NCBI GenBank assembly: GCA_022702705.1
Contig: CM040427.1
Location: 15,771,625-15,835,624, forward strand
DNA length: 64,000 nucleotides
Direction of reading: 5' to 3'
Source: Papilionanthe hookeriana x Papilionanthe teres
Taxonomy: Eukaryota > Streptophyta > Magnoliopsida > Asparagales > Orchidaceae
Both the position numbers and the translations under genes were made by a program. Shown one piece after another: positions 11,905 to 23,540 of this stretch. The notes under the pieces were generated by a model. It worked only from the letters and a program-made list of their open reading frames with translations. It was not told the origin of the DNA and did not search any database. Position 1 is the first letter of the stretch. The number at the start of each line of letters is the position of its first letter.

Positions 11905-12171
11905 TGATTTGTATTCTTCATTCTTTTCATCTTTGAGAGAGATCTTGAATTGGGGTTTCTTTTGATTTACTTTTGCTGCTTCTTTCTTGATTTCTTCTTC
12001 TTCGGAACTATTCTCCCAATCAAAGTTGATGATCGGCCTCTTCTGTCCAACTGTTCCAATGTCTCTTCCTCGACCTCGTCCCCGGCCTTGACCTCGGGTG
12101 CGAGTTCTGGAGAAACCTTCACCATCTCGCCGTAAGGGAGTGGTGAGTAACTGTTGGACTAGAATTTCAGG

Positions 12172-13397
12172 TTATTTGTCGTCACAAACTTCTTTTGCTT
12201 CATTTAGTACGGTATTTCTGGAGAAGATTGTTTTCTTCGGAGGTGCATAATAGGCTGCATCTTCATGAATTCCAATCTCGTGTACGGAGAATGGTTGCAA
12301 GTCACCCTTAATATATTGTTCTCCTCCTTCGTAATACTTTATGCACTGGTGCAGAGACGACGGTACCATCCAGTTTTCATGGATCGATGGCCGACCCAGT
12401 AGAGCGTTGAACGATGTTTAAGAATCAATTATGTGGAATTTTGCGGTTGTCTTTGCTAAGTCACCGGTCTTCATTAATAGTGTTATCGATCCAAGAGCTG
12501 TTTCTCATTTTTGATTGAACCCTCTTAATAACATCTTATCTCCTTTGAGGTCGTGAGCATGAATTTCCAAATATGCTAACAAACGAAGATTCATTATGTT
12601 GATTGATGCTCCTGGATCAACCAACACTCTGGAGAGCGTAAACTTTACAATAGTGACTGAAATGTACAACGGTCGGTTGTGATCAGTTGTTTAGTAGATC
12701 ATTGTCTGTGAAGGTAACACCTCACTGTTCTATTAACGAGCAAACCTCGTTTAAGGAATTACCGGCCATTTGAGCTAAGCAAATCTCTGGATCAAGTAAG
12801 GCCTTGATCAGAGTTTCCCTCATCTCCTTTGGTAAGATCAGAGCGTCGTAGATGCTCAGTTTAGCTGGTAGCTTCCTAAGATGGACTAGCATGTTATAAT
12901 CCACTTTATTACCATGTTCCTCGATTTCATCCCGAACGGGCAATTCTTCTGTTTGGGGTTGGCTCCTCCTGAGCAACCACCTGCTTTCCTTTATCCTTTG
13001 GACCCATTCTCGGGGGTAGAACTTTTCCACTCTTTAGATTGACTTCAGTTACTTGTTCTGAATCTGGTGATGAATCTACCGGTGTCTCCTCTTGAATCAA
13101 AACAATCGACTCTTCTGGAGTTGCTTCGGAATCTGATAACTCTAATTCTATCGTGATTGGAGCTCCTCGAAATTCATAAATAGACTTTTTGCTTGTTGAG
13201 CTTTTGTAGTCATCTTTGTGAGCGTCTTCTCCTTTGTCGTGTTCATCGAAGTTTAGTATGATTTGAGAATCATTTATAGTATCGGAATCGAGATCCGGAT
13301 TAGGTTGTTTATCGTTAGTTACGTAATCGTTAGAAACAGTCAAAACGTAGCCAACACTAAAACTCTTATCATTATAAGATCCTGCCGGAGCGAGCAA
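12172..13397 (-). pseudogene. Tat gag-pol linker and aspartic protease remnant
   Basis: An acidic linker (13397-12927) is followed in another frame by a stretch usual just before the protease of this lineage (13030-12722, with DYNMLVHLRKLPAKLSIYD). The protease lies at about 12700-12350 and carries the active-site motif as VLVDPGASINIM, where the family has D-T/S-G-A; Pro in place of Thr/Ser would impair catalysis. The flap-side motif ALLGRPSIHE follows. In-frame stops replace Gln-like codons (IY*TTDH, NQK*ETA). Protease would cut the Gag-Pol polyprotein in the particle. Confidence 0.75.
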
Positions 13398-13471
13398 ATA
13401 ATCCTACAGAGTCAGAGGTCCGAGGGATTTCTCCCCCGAATCGGAAACAACCATCCTAGGATAAGCAGCCC

Positions 13472-15636
13472 CTAGTCTACCCTTTGGAGCCTCGGTCTTC
13501 TTTTTCTTCCATGATCTTCTCCTCCTTTGGGCGGTTCTTCAATCGCAAGCGATAGTACCGGCTCGACAGGTTTCAAACTCTGAGTTGAAATGCGCGCCGA
13601 AGCATTCTGGATATGATCCAAGATTTTCTTTGAAGACTTTGTCCAGACGGTATTCCATCCATCATCGGTCGTGTATGGGTTTATTGGAACAATAGTATTC
13701 GTTGAAATGACATTGATGGAACCTCCTTTTTGGGGCTCCGTCATGTATTCCTTCGGGATCGTTATGTTCCCTCTTCGGAGATTACCTTCGAGCCAATTCT
13801 TAAAAGTGAAGCAGTCTTTAATCTTGTGTCTTATCATCCTGTGGTAAGGGCAGTAGTTCGGATGATCTTTCTTGTTGACTTCCTCTGGTTTTTTGGCTCT
13901 GGTAATTAAAAATCAGGTGTCTTCATCAAACTGCGAAACATCTTAGCTACTGCTTCCGTCTTGAATGGATACTCCTTGTTCAGAAGTTCCTCCAAGGGAC
14001 GTGACGAACGAGGTAGTGGTTGAATATGCTGCCATGGCTGGTGGCTCGGTTGAGGATGTTGATAGCCCTGCTGAGGTTGCTGATAAACCTGTTGTGGTTG
14101 TTGGTAAGTCTGTTGTGGTGGTTGATAACTGGGTTGTGGTTGTTCTGGCCGTATCTGCACTGGTTGCTAACCTTTATCTACTACCGTGACGATTACAGAT
14201 TTCTTTTCAAATGCCTCCACTGGTTTCTGCTTATCGGTCTTGTCAATAAAACTCAGCTGCTTTGCCTCCTCTTGCAAGCTCCCGGCCTTGCTAAGCAACT
14301 TCTCGAAAGTCTTGATTGTAAATCCTTTAAGGAGAAGTGCTATCGGGCCATGGATACTTTTCAGCAAAATACCGATCACATGTTGTTCCTGAAGTTGTGG
14401 TTCACACTTCATGCTTAAGTTTCTCCATCGAAGTATGTAATCCACCAAAGTTTCGTTCGGTTTCTGTTGCTCCACCACTAAATCATCGATAGTGATGTGG
14501 TGTTGAGCCCTGGCAAACAGCTTAACGAAGAGGTTTTCTAATTCTGAAAAGGTCTTACTAGAGTTATTTGGCAATTCTGCATACCAATCGAAGGCAATCC
14601 CTGACAGGCTGCTGACAAACTGTCGAAAGAGTAGAGCATCGCTCTCACCAGCATTGCAACAACTAGCATGAAAATGTGCGACAAGCTGCCGGGGGTTTCC
14701 CGTTCCATAAAAAGTCTTGAAGAGAGGTGGTACGAAGCCTTTTGGGTATTGGACCGCATCAAATTCTTCAGGGTAATGTCTACCCATTTGAATAGATGCT
14801 TCGCTCTTAGACTATGCTAAGGCATCTCGCACCTGCTGTTCTACCATGTTTTTGATATCCTTTCCAGGAATCATGCTTTGCGCAGAATCCTTCTTTGGTT
14901 GTTCATCTCCATTAACAGATGTGGTCTCCTTTCCTCCGTCCACGATGTGAATAATCTCAGGGGGTGTTTCCTTTTGAGGTTGCAGCTGACTCTGGAGAGT
15001 GGCTAAAGCAGCAGCCATCTCTTCCATCCTTTTTTCCATTTGAGAAATTGTATCATCCTTTTCTTGAAGTTGTGCTCTCATCACTTCTGGTTCTTCCCTT
15101 TCCGAAGCTGATGGAGCACCTTGCGAAGCTGCCTATGCTCTGGTCTCGACCATATTAATCTCGGCGTACTCTTCATCCATAAATTCTGATGAATCTACTT
15201 CAGTTTCCAATTTTTCTCCTCTTTCCTTTGCCAACCGTCGGATGTCGGTTCTTAGCTTGCCTATGGCATCCTCTAGTGGCCTCTTCCAAAAGGTTTCACG
15301 GTTGTCATGTGATGACTGTTGGACTTCTTTCTCAGGAGTTTCTTTTAATGCAGTAGCACCTTCTTCAAATTTTGGCTTTCCGACGAGACTCTTCTTTCCA
15401 GAACACTGTGCTTGTATCGGTTCAGCAATAATAGGTCGCCACACCACCTTTCTCGCAGTAGAAGGCCTAGGGCTTGATGGTTTATTGGATGTGCATCGGT
15501 AGGTGATGTCCTCCCTAATATGGTGTCCCGATACGACAACAGGCGAACTAGCTCGTACTTTCTTCCTTGGCCTCTCCGGGGCAGTGACGTGGTTTACTCG
15601 CGGTCCGAGGCGGGATTTGACTGGCACTTGTCCCAT
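13472..15636 (-). pseudogene. gag: Tat gag (capsid) remnant
   Basis: Segments in order: a basic N-terminal region (15636-15133), a coiled-coil-like stretch (15084-14812, QLQEKDDTISQMEKRMEEM), the retrotransposon gag capsid domain (14787-14167, with YPKGFVPPLF and FDWYAELP), a Pro/Gln-rich repeat (14160-13906, YQQPQQ units), and a zinc-knuckle-like motif just before and into 13837 (CPYHRMIRHKIKDC). Gag packages the RNA in cytoplasmic particles. From 15636 to 13906 the frame is the same and is broken only by TAG codons at places where Gln would fit, for example DALA*SK and VDKG*QP. A frameshift lies before 13837. The copy is non-functional. Confidence 0.8.
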
Positions 15637-15651
15637 TCTTCTTAAGATCTC

Positions 15652-16409
15652 TTATACGAGGCACCCTTCATTCTTAGCTAGTTTCTCTACTACGGCTCGC
15701 AGTCGAGTAAGCGGCGTAGTTTTGACCCTCTTCGTCTTACAGTCACTATAGTATGCAGGTCGGGGTAATACAGCGGCGATCCTTCGGACATTTTCTTCAT
15801 CTGAAGCAGCAGAGAGAGGGTGAAACCTACTTCCTCCCAACAGCGGTGAAATTTCAGGTAGTTCTTCTTCCTTCTCAGGAATCTCTTCCAGAAAAGCAAC
15901 TTCAGCAGCCTTAGCCTTCTCGATCTTGGCGATCTTTCTGCTCCTATTTCTTCTTTGAGTCCGAATCAGGGGTGTAAAATTTAAACTGGACCCAATCTCG
16001 AAAAAAGACGGTATTGCAGTGAAATCTGCACCCTCCACGGTGGCAGGGTTTATCATAAACTTGGACTCCCTTCCCTTTCGCGCTTAGCGGGAGCCAGGGC
16101 GTGTAGTAGATAACCGGACCTGGTGGGGGTAGAGACAACAGTTCTCCTACGAACAGTGGTACTTCTTTCAACTGGGACCCTTTGCAGGGGAGGAAACGCT
16201 TGAGTCGATTTCAGGTTAAACTCAATCACGGGCTCCTCAATTTCTGGCACTTTGTCCATTAGTGTGAAGAAGGTGATGTCAGCGAACTTATTATCTGTAT
16301 TGTTGAATCCTTGTCCAAAAAGGATGATTCCATTGTCGGGCAGTTCATCTTTATAGACGGCGAAGTCCATTCCATTGGTGAAGGAGAAAATTAATTTTGG
16401 TGCGGTCAT
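15652..16409 (-). pseudogene. Tat ORF1 / N-terminal extension of gag, broken
   Basis: This frame opens right after the leader. The first part (16409-16053, 118 aa) starts MTAPKLIFSFTNG. A frameshift near 16055 moves into the frame of 16056-15652, which is rich in Lys, Glu and Arg. From there the same frame continues into gag after a single TAA (LV*EI). ORF1 of Ogre-type elements is an extra reading frame before gag with no assigned function; here it may be fused to gag. The first 20 or so residues resemble the start of the ORF at 7793, after integrase. No known domain is recognised. Confidence 0.55.
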
Positions 16410-16931
16410 TTTCTGCAGGGTAGATTTCGAACATCAGTCCCGAATTATGCTTCCTTTTGTCGCAAAACTTAAGACGGGAAAGAAAGAGTCCGAACACATT
16501 TTAGTTTATCTTAGTATATTTGCAATTTAAAAGAGTTCACTTATTAAAAGGTTGTTCATTAGAGGATTTGTTTGTTAGACACAAAATGAATAAAGGAGGA
16601 AGGTTAAAGGAAAGGTAAAGGATTCGATTCAGAATTTGGAAAGGAAGAGAAAGTCTCGTAAGACTTCTCAACTCAAAAGACCACTCCTAGGCTAACACCT
16701 ATTGGGGGTCCACCCCACCTCAGAAAGAGGCAAAAAGGATTTCAGAACCACTCTGTTTAGGGGTGTCTAAACAGTGGCTCCAAAATCCAAAAGGAATTGA
16801 CTAAACCCTTTCAAGATAGAAATGAACATGGTATGCCAACGGAAATAATGGTAGTTTGGTCCAAAAGGGGTATGGACTCACTACCAATTTACGAAAGCAA
16901 GACCATCTGATCAAAATGGAGAGAGGAACAA
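16410..16931 (-). other. Untranslated leader of the Tat element
   Basis: About 520 bp between the primer site and the first ATG of ORF1. No coding frame of note is present. It would hold packaging and dimerisation signals, but none can be identified by eye. Confidence 0.5.
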
Positions 16932-16933
16932 GT

Positions 16934-16950
16934 CCCCAGCAGAGTAGCCA
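16934..16950 (-). other. Primer binding site, tRNA-Arg type
   Basis: The minus strand reads TGGCTACTCTGCTGGGG, five bases after the LTR end. The 3' end of plant tRNA-Arg(ACG), from general knowledge, would pair with TGGCGACTCCACTGGGG, so 14 of 17 positions match. A tRNA-Arg primer is typical of Ogre/Tat elements. Confidence 0.7.
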
Positions 16951-19900
16951 GAAGTTGTCGGCATATTTTTAGGTTGAGTGTTGTATTTTGAAAAGGGGTT
17001 GCCTAACAGAAATTGTCGGTGAATTTTAGATTTTAAATTTAATTTAAATATATATATATATATATATTTTAGAAAGTAACATTTGATTTTGAAAATAATT
17101 TTAAGCTTGAAAATTTTAAGATATGAAATCAAACCGATCTCACATCCCAAATAGTTTATATAAATGAGCACCACATCACAAATGGTGTATCTATCTCAAA
17201 GGACAAACACACTGCTTGACGATAGGGCTCGATTAAATAAACTAGAAGATTTGTGACATCCGTTTAGTCTGCAAACCAATTTTATAAGCCGACAAGTTCC
17301 CCTGCTTAATATAAAGAAATTAAGCAGGGTTTATATTACCTGGGTTCTTAAAGTTCATTATAAGGGCAAGCCCCTATAGTTAATTAAATCTTAAATGACG
17401 GGAATCACTTAAGAAAACTCTCGATAATGATCAATGGTTTTTCTCTCAAGAATTTCAAAGTTTAAGGTTTTCAAACAATTGGACCTTGGAAATCTCAATA
17501 GGGAATAGCTCAAATTTGGAACAGTTAATTTTAGGAGTCCAAAGGAAGAGAAGTAGGAGAAGTTAAGGATCCAAGAAGAATCTTGGCAACTTCCCAAACT
17601 ATCCTATTGTTTGGCTTCAATTTAAGAGTTTATTTAATATTTTGATCCTACCAATTTTAGGTAATTAGGACTTATGCTTGTATGATATAATCACACAGGT
17701 AGCCTCGAAGATGTGAGGGTTTGTGTCATACCAAACGACTACCTCGAAGTCCTAAGACCGGTTAGGGCTTAATTTGTATAACATCGCTATGCAAATGCCT
17801 AAAGAAAAGGTTGAGGATTTATGTTGCACTAGGAAAACTATCTTGAAATCCTATGGCTTGGTTATTTAATTCTAGGAATGGTTTTGCTGAAGTAGACCCG
17901 AGTTTTGCTGAAGAAGATGGTCTTGCTGCCCACCGTGCTCCAAGCTCCTTGTCGTTGCAGAGGTTTAGTTTTAGAAAGTCAAAATCAGGAGATCAGAGAA
18001 GTGTTTTGGTTTAAAGAAATCTTAAAATCCAAATATCTTTAATGTTTTATTAGGGGAATCTTAAAGTTGATTATAACAACACCGGTAAAGATCCCACGGT
18101 TCCATCATTCCGGCACAGTTATTTTTATCGGATTCACTTAGTCCAGATGAATTTGCTAAACTCAACTATATGAGTTCCAAACTTTCATTTAGACCGTGGG
18201 AAATCCCGTTAGCAACACGTAGGGTACATCATCCGAGGTATTCTCAATCATCCAACAAGACGTTTTTATTTAGTTATAGTTTTGTGTTCTGTTTGTGATT
18301 AAATTTTGAGTTTTTTTATATTTTGAAATGTTGTGGTCGTAAATTTTATCTTGTTGTGACTTTTTATTTAGTTTTGGGTTTCATTTTTGTGGCTATCCTA
18401 AAGGTTTCAGTTTTCATGCAACCATCTTGTTTAACATGCAAGAAAAGTAAAGCGCAGTACATATAAGTAACTTGCAATAAAATACAAGCGTACCTGGAGG
18501 GTCTTCCTGTCATTCCAAGCTATACTTAAAACACATGTTAATGCATTTAAATGTTTATTACAAATACTTAGGTAAAGCTAAGGGAAAGGTTTTGGTTGTC
18601 TACCAAAGTCCTAATCCTATAGCTAGTCAATTCCTATGACGTCTAGGTTCTTTTGTTTTTTTAAGGATGATTTTCTTCATCAAAGAACAATTAAGTTCAG
18701 TTGTTCTTTTAAAACATCTCATCATATTGAGAAAGTGCTTAGGGCGAGTCCTAAACATCTTTTCAATACTTCTGAGATTATTTTGAGTCCAAATGAATTT
18801 TATTGTACTGGTGAATTAATCATCCAAGAATTTAGTTAAGTTTTGATTCTTGCTCAGCAAACTAAGATATTTGATTATCCTATGAGTAAAGTGGCATTTC
18901 ACTTGATGCTCCATTTAAGAGTTATGATAACGAAAGCCTTTAAGGGCAAATTAATTTATTAAAGATTTTAATGACTTAAAATTGGAATTGATGATTTAAA
19001 GTGGTTTAATTCAGTTATGAAATTTTAATAATTTTAAGTTTGGAATGGTGTACAAATTGTTTTAATTTAATTAAATCTTTACATTTTAGATGATCTCAAT
19101 GTATTAGATTAATTTGGGTTGAAAGAGGTGTTTAGATTATTCAATTTAGATTTTAATGATTTAATTTTAATTTAATTGAAATATTTTAAGTTAATTTTTA
19201 ATTGGTTTGATTTTTTATGTTTTTAATTATGAATTGTCTTAAGGTTGATTTTCTTTAATGTTTCAAATTGTTTTAGATTTGTTTTTCAAGTTATTTCAAG
19301 TTAATTTTAATGTTTTAAATTTATTTCTATTTGATTATCAAATCACTTAATGTTGTATGCTTTTAATTTAATTAAGGTTTATTTTCCTTTTAATTATTTA
19401 ATTTATTAATTTCAATTATCATTTTTGAGTTTGATTAAGAGTTAAATATTATTAAAGTGATTCATTTAGGGATTTTACATTAAATAATTGATATCTTCTT
19501 AAATCATATCCCTAATCTTAATAATCCAAATTTTGACTTATTCTTCCAAAATTCAAATTGTTTAATTAATTAAAATTTACTTTAAATATTTTCAAAATGA
19601 TTAATGGGTTTCTATCCCTTAATTCCCTAGGTTTCAATCATCTAATGAAAATTCTAAAATCAGATTTTTTACCCTCCCCTTGATTAAACCTAAATATTAA
19701 TTAGGGTTAAAATTTTTTAATTACCTTTATGTCCCTTTAGGCTTATTTATTTCATAACTCTTCAAATTGAGCTCATATAAACTTGAAATTTTTATGTCAC
19801 CTCAGTCACATGTCAATTAAGACATTAGAGGAGAAAATGTGATTTTTCTTAATTAAATTTAATTTATATATTTATTTTTGTAAGAAAATGAGGGTTTTTA

Positions 19901-21130
19901 ATGAAAATTCAACAACATGACCAAGGTGAGGTTTCTGTCCTTAAGTAAATTATGGGATGTCCCTATTAGCTAGAGGACCAGTTTGACCAATTTTGGTGAT
20001 TTTTCAAATTAAATTTTATTTATTAAAATCATTTTAAATTTTGGAGTGTTAATTAATTATAAAATAAAATTAAGGTTTAAAAATGAATTTTATATTTTTC
20101 ATAGATCCTTCTAACCTCAAGGAGTTTAGAGAAATAATATTTATATTTTTCTGATTTTTCTTTGATTTATTAGAATTAATTTAGTGAAAATGTAAGGAAA
20201 TTCATTTTTTAATATTAAAAATTTTTTAAGCCTTTAAAATTCAATATCTTAACCTAGAAACTTAGGAAAAATACTTGGATTGTTCCTAAGTGGTTAGAAA
20301 GCAAAATATGATATTTTTATGATTTTTAATATTTTTATGATTTTTATTATTTTTTAATTATTAAATAATTAAAAATATGATTAAAAATAAAAATTTTTAG
20401 AAAATTTAAATTTTAATTTTCTTAGACTCCCTTGACATCAGAGAAGCCCCAAAACCATTTTGGTGAATTTTTGAAATGTATTTTTGGAGTTATGAATTTT
20501 TTAAGTTTAATTTTGGTCATGTAACTTAATTAGTCCATTTAGTGGGGCTAATCACCTCCAAATTATCTCAAATTTTTATGTGAGGTCCCTCTGATCCTAA
20601 AGACCAGTGGAGAATTGTTTTTAAGTTATTTTGATGTTCGGTTAATCATAATTAATTAAAATTAAATTTTGAGTATTTAGGCCAATTAGGATTATTCTTA
20701 ATGAATTAACTCAAACCATAATTTTCCTACGGTCCTCTAGACCTAGATACTTCCCAAAATTTTCTTAGAATTTTCTAAACAATATGCTAATTACTGGAAT
20801 TAATATATCAAAACAGGCACAAAAATTTGGAAAATCAATAACTTGCCATGAAGGTGGCCTCTGACTTTGGAAAATTCAGGGAATGTTCCCAAGATCAGAG
20901 GATACAAAAGCCCTATGGTCTCATGCCATGGTGAATTGTCTATGCAAATGGAGAATTAAAACATTGAAATGAGTAAATAATTAATTAAAATTAAAATACT
21001 CATCAAATTAACTCAATTCTTTTTCCACATTATTCTCCCCTATTCACTAAGCAAGAGAGTATTTTTAGTTTATTTTTATGATTTTTCTATGCAAAGTTAT
21101 GGATTTTTCAATTTCTGGGTATTTAAATAA

Positions 21131-21135
21131 ATAGA
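21131..21135. repeat. Target-site duplication ATAGA, left copy (partner 28539-28543)
   Basis: Five identical bases flank the nested solo LTR. Five bp is the usual duplication length for Ty3/gypsy integrase. Confidence 0.88.
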
Positions 21136-23260
21136 TGTCGGCATATTTTCAGGTTGTGTGTTATTTTGAAGAGGGGTCGCCTAACAGAAATCTGTCGGCG
21201 AATTTTTTTAATTTAATTAAAATAAATAATTTGAAAAGTAATATTTGATTTTGAAAATAATTTTAAATTTGAAGGTTTTAAGATATGAGATTAAACCGAC
21301 CTCACATCCCAAATAGTTTATATAAACGAGCACCGCACCACAAACCGTGTATCTATCCCTAAGGATAGACACACTGCTTGATGGTGGGGCTTGATTAAAT
21401 AAACTAGAAGATTAGTGACATCCGTTTGGTCTGCGAACCAATTTTATAAGCCGACAAGTTTCCCATGCTTAATATGAAAACATTAAACAGGGTTTATATT
21501 ACCTGGGTTCTTTAAAATTCCCTATAAGGGCAAGCCCCTATAGTTAATTACATCTTAAGTGACGGGAATCACCTAAGAAAACTCTCGATAATAACCAATA
21601 ATTCGCTCTCAAGAATTTCAAAGTTTAAGGTTTTCAAAGATTGAATTTTGGAATTTCAATAGGGAATGGATCAAGTTTTGGAACATTTTGTTTTGTGAAT
21701 CCAAAGGAAGAGAGGTAGGAGAAATCACTGATTCGAAGTGAACTTCGATAATTTCCCGACTATCCTATTGTTTGGTTCGAATTTAGGAAAGTCCTAATGT
21801 TTATTTGATATTTCAATCTTGCCAATTTTAATTAATTAGGACTTATATTTGTATGATAAAATCAAACAAATAGCCTAGAAGATGTGAGGGTTTATTGTCG
21901 TATCGGACGACTACCTCGGAATCCTAAGACCGGTTAGGGCTTAATTTACATGACATGATCATGCAAATGCCTAACGAAGAGTTGAGGATTTATGTTGCAC
22001 TAGGCAAGCTACCTCGAAGTCCTATGGCTTGGTTATTTAATTCTAAAAAAAGTTTTGCTGAAGTAGATTCAAGTTTTGCTGACGACGATGGCCGTGGTGC
22101 CCACCATGCTCCAAGTTCCTTATTGTTGCAGAGGTTTAGTTTTAGAAGTCATAAATCGGGAGATGAGAGAAGTGTTTTGGTCTAGAGAAGTCTTAATTTC
22201 CGTGTGTTTTTTATGTTTTATTTAAAACAAATCTTAAAGTTGATTATAACGACACCGGTTAAGATCCCGCGGTTCCATCCTTCCGGCATCATTATTTTTA
22301 TCGGATTCACTTAGTCCGGATGAATTTGCTAAACTCAACTGAATGAGTTCCACACTTTCATTTAGCACCGTGGGAAATCCCGTTAGCAACACGTAGGTTA
22401 CATCATCCGAGGTATTCCCGATCATCCAACAGGACGTTTTAATTTAGTTGTAATTGTAGTTTTGTGTTCTGTTTGTGATTAAATTTTGAGTTGTCTTATA
22501 TTTTGAAATGTTGTGGCGGTGAATTTTATCTTGCAATAACTTTTAACTTAGTTTTGGTTTCAGTTTTAGGGGCTATCCTAAAGGTGTGGGTTTTCATGCA
22601 ACAGTTGTTTTATCATGCAAGAAAAGTAAAGTGCATTTGCAATAAAGTAAATTGCAAGAAAGTAAATTGCAAGAAAGTAAATTGCAATAAAATAAAAGCG
22701 TACCTGGAGGGTCTTCCCGTCATCCCAATGCTGCACTTAAAACACAATTAGCATACTTAAGCAAGTTCCTAGGTAAGGCTAAGGGAAAGGTTATGGTTTT
22801 CTACCAAATTCCTAATCCTATAGCCTAGTCATTTCCTATGACGTCTAAGTTCTTTGTGTTTTGGTTTAAGGACGATTTTCTTCATCAAAGAATAATCAAA
22901 TTCAATTGTTCTTATAAATGTCCTATCATATTGAGAAAGTGCTTAAGAAGGATCTTAAACATCTTTTCAATATTTCTAGGATTGTTTTAAGTCCAAATGA
23001 ATTTAATTATACAAATGAATTAATCGTCCATGAATTTCAAGTTTTATTGTTATCTTGCTCAGTGAACTAGGACATTTGAATACCCTATGAGTGAAGTGAC
23101 ACTTCATTTAATGTTTTATTTAGGAGTTATAATAACTAAAGCTTTCAAGGGTAAATTAGTATTCAAATGATTTGATTTAAGTTAAAGGGTTTAAATTTGG
23201 AATAGTGTTCAAGTTGCTTTTCATTTATTTTGAATTCTTTATGTCTTAGGTGATGTTATA

Positions 23261-23540
23261 TTTAATTCAACTTAATTTAATTGAGTTTTAATTTAGTTTA
23301 ACATAGTTCAATTTAATTTGATTTGGTGTTTAATTAATTTGATTTGATTTAATTTAATTTAATTATTTAATTTAATTTAATTTAATTTAATTGTTTAATT
23401 TAATTTAATCATTTAATTTAATTTAATTTAATTTAATTATTTAATTTAATTTAATTTAATTATTTAATTTAATTTAATTTAATTATTTAATTTAATTTAA
23501 TTTATTTAATTTAATTTAATTTAATTTAATTTTAATTTAT
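23261..23540. repeat. TTTAA/TTAAT-type microsatellite in the solo LTR
   Basis: About 280 bp made almost only of TTTAA units with periodic ATTA interruptions. It is the expanded counterpart of 4796-4890. Confidence 0.8.

Noticed and set aside
13965..14418. Plus-strand ORFs of 74 and 132 aa
   Set aside because: They are shadows of the Pro/Gln-rich gag segment on the other strand.
1..16955. Tat element bounded by inverted LTRs as a new class of transposon
   Set aside because: The left LTR abuts an open coding frame with an exact LTR end, which fits a nested insertion of an opposite-orientation element better than a new structure.
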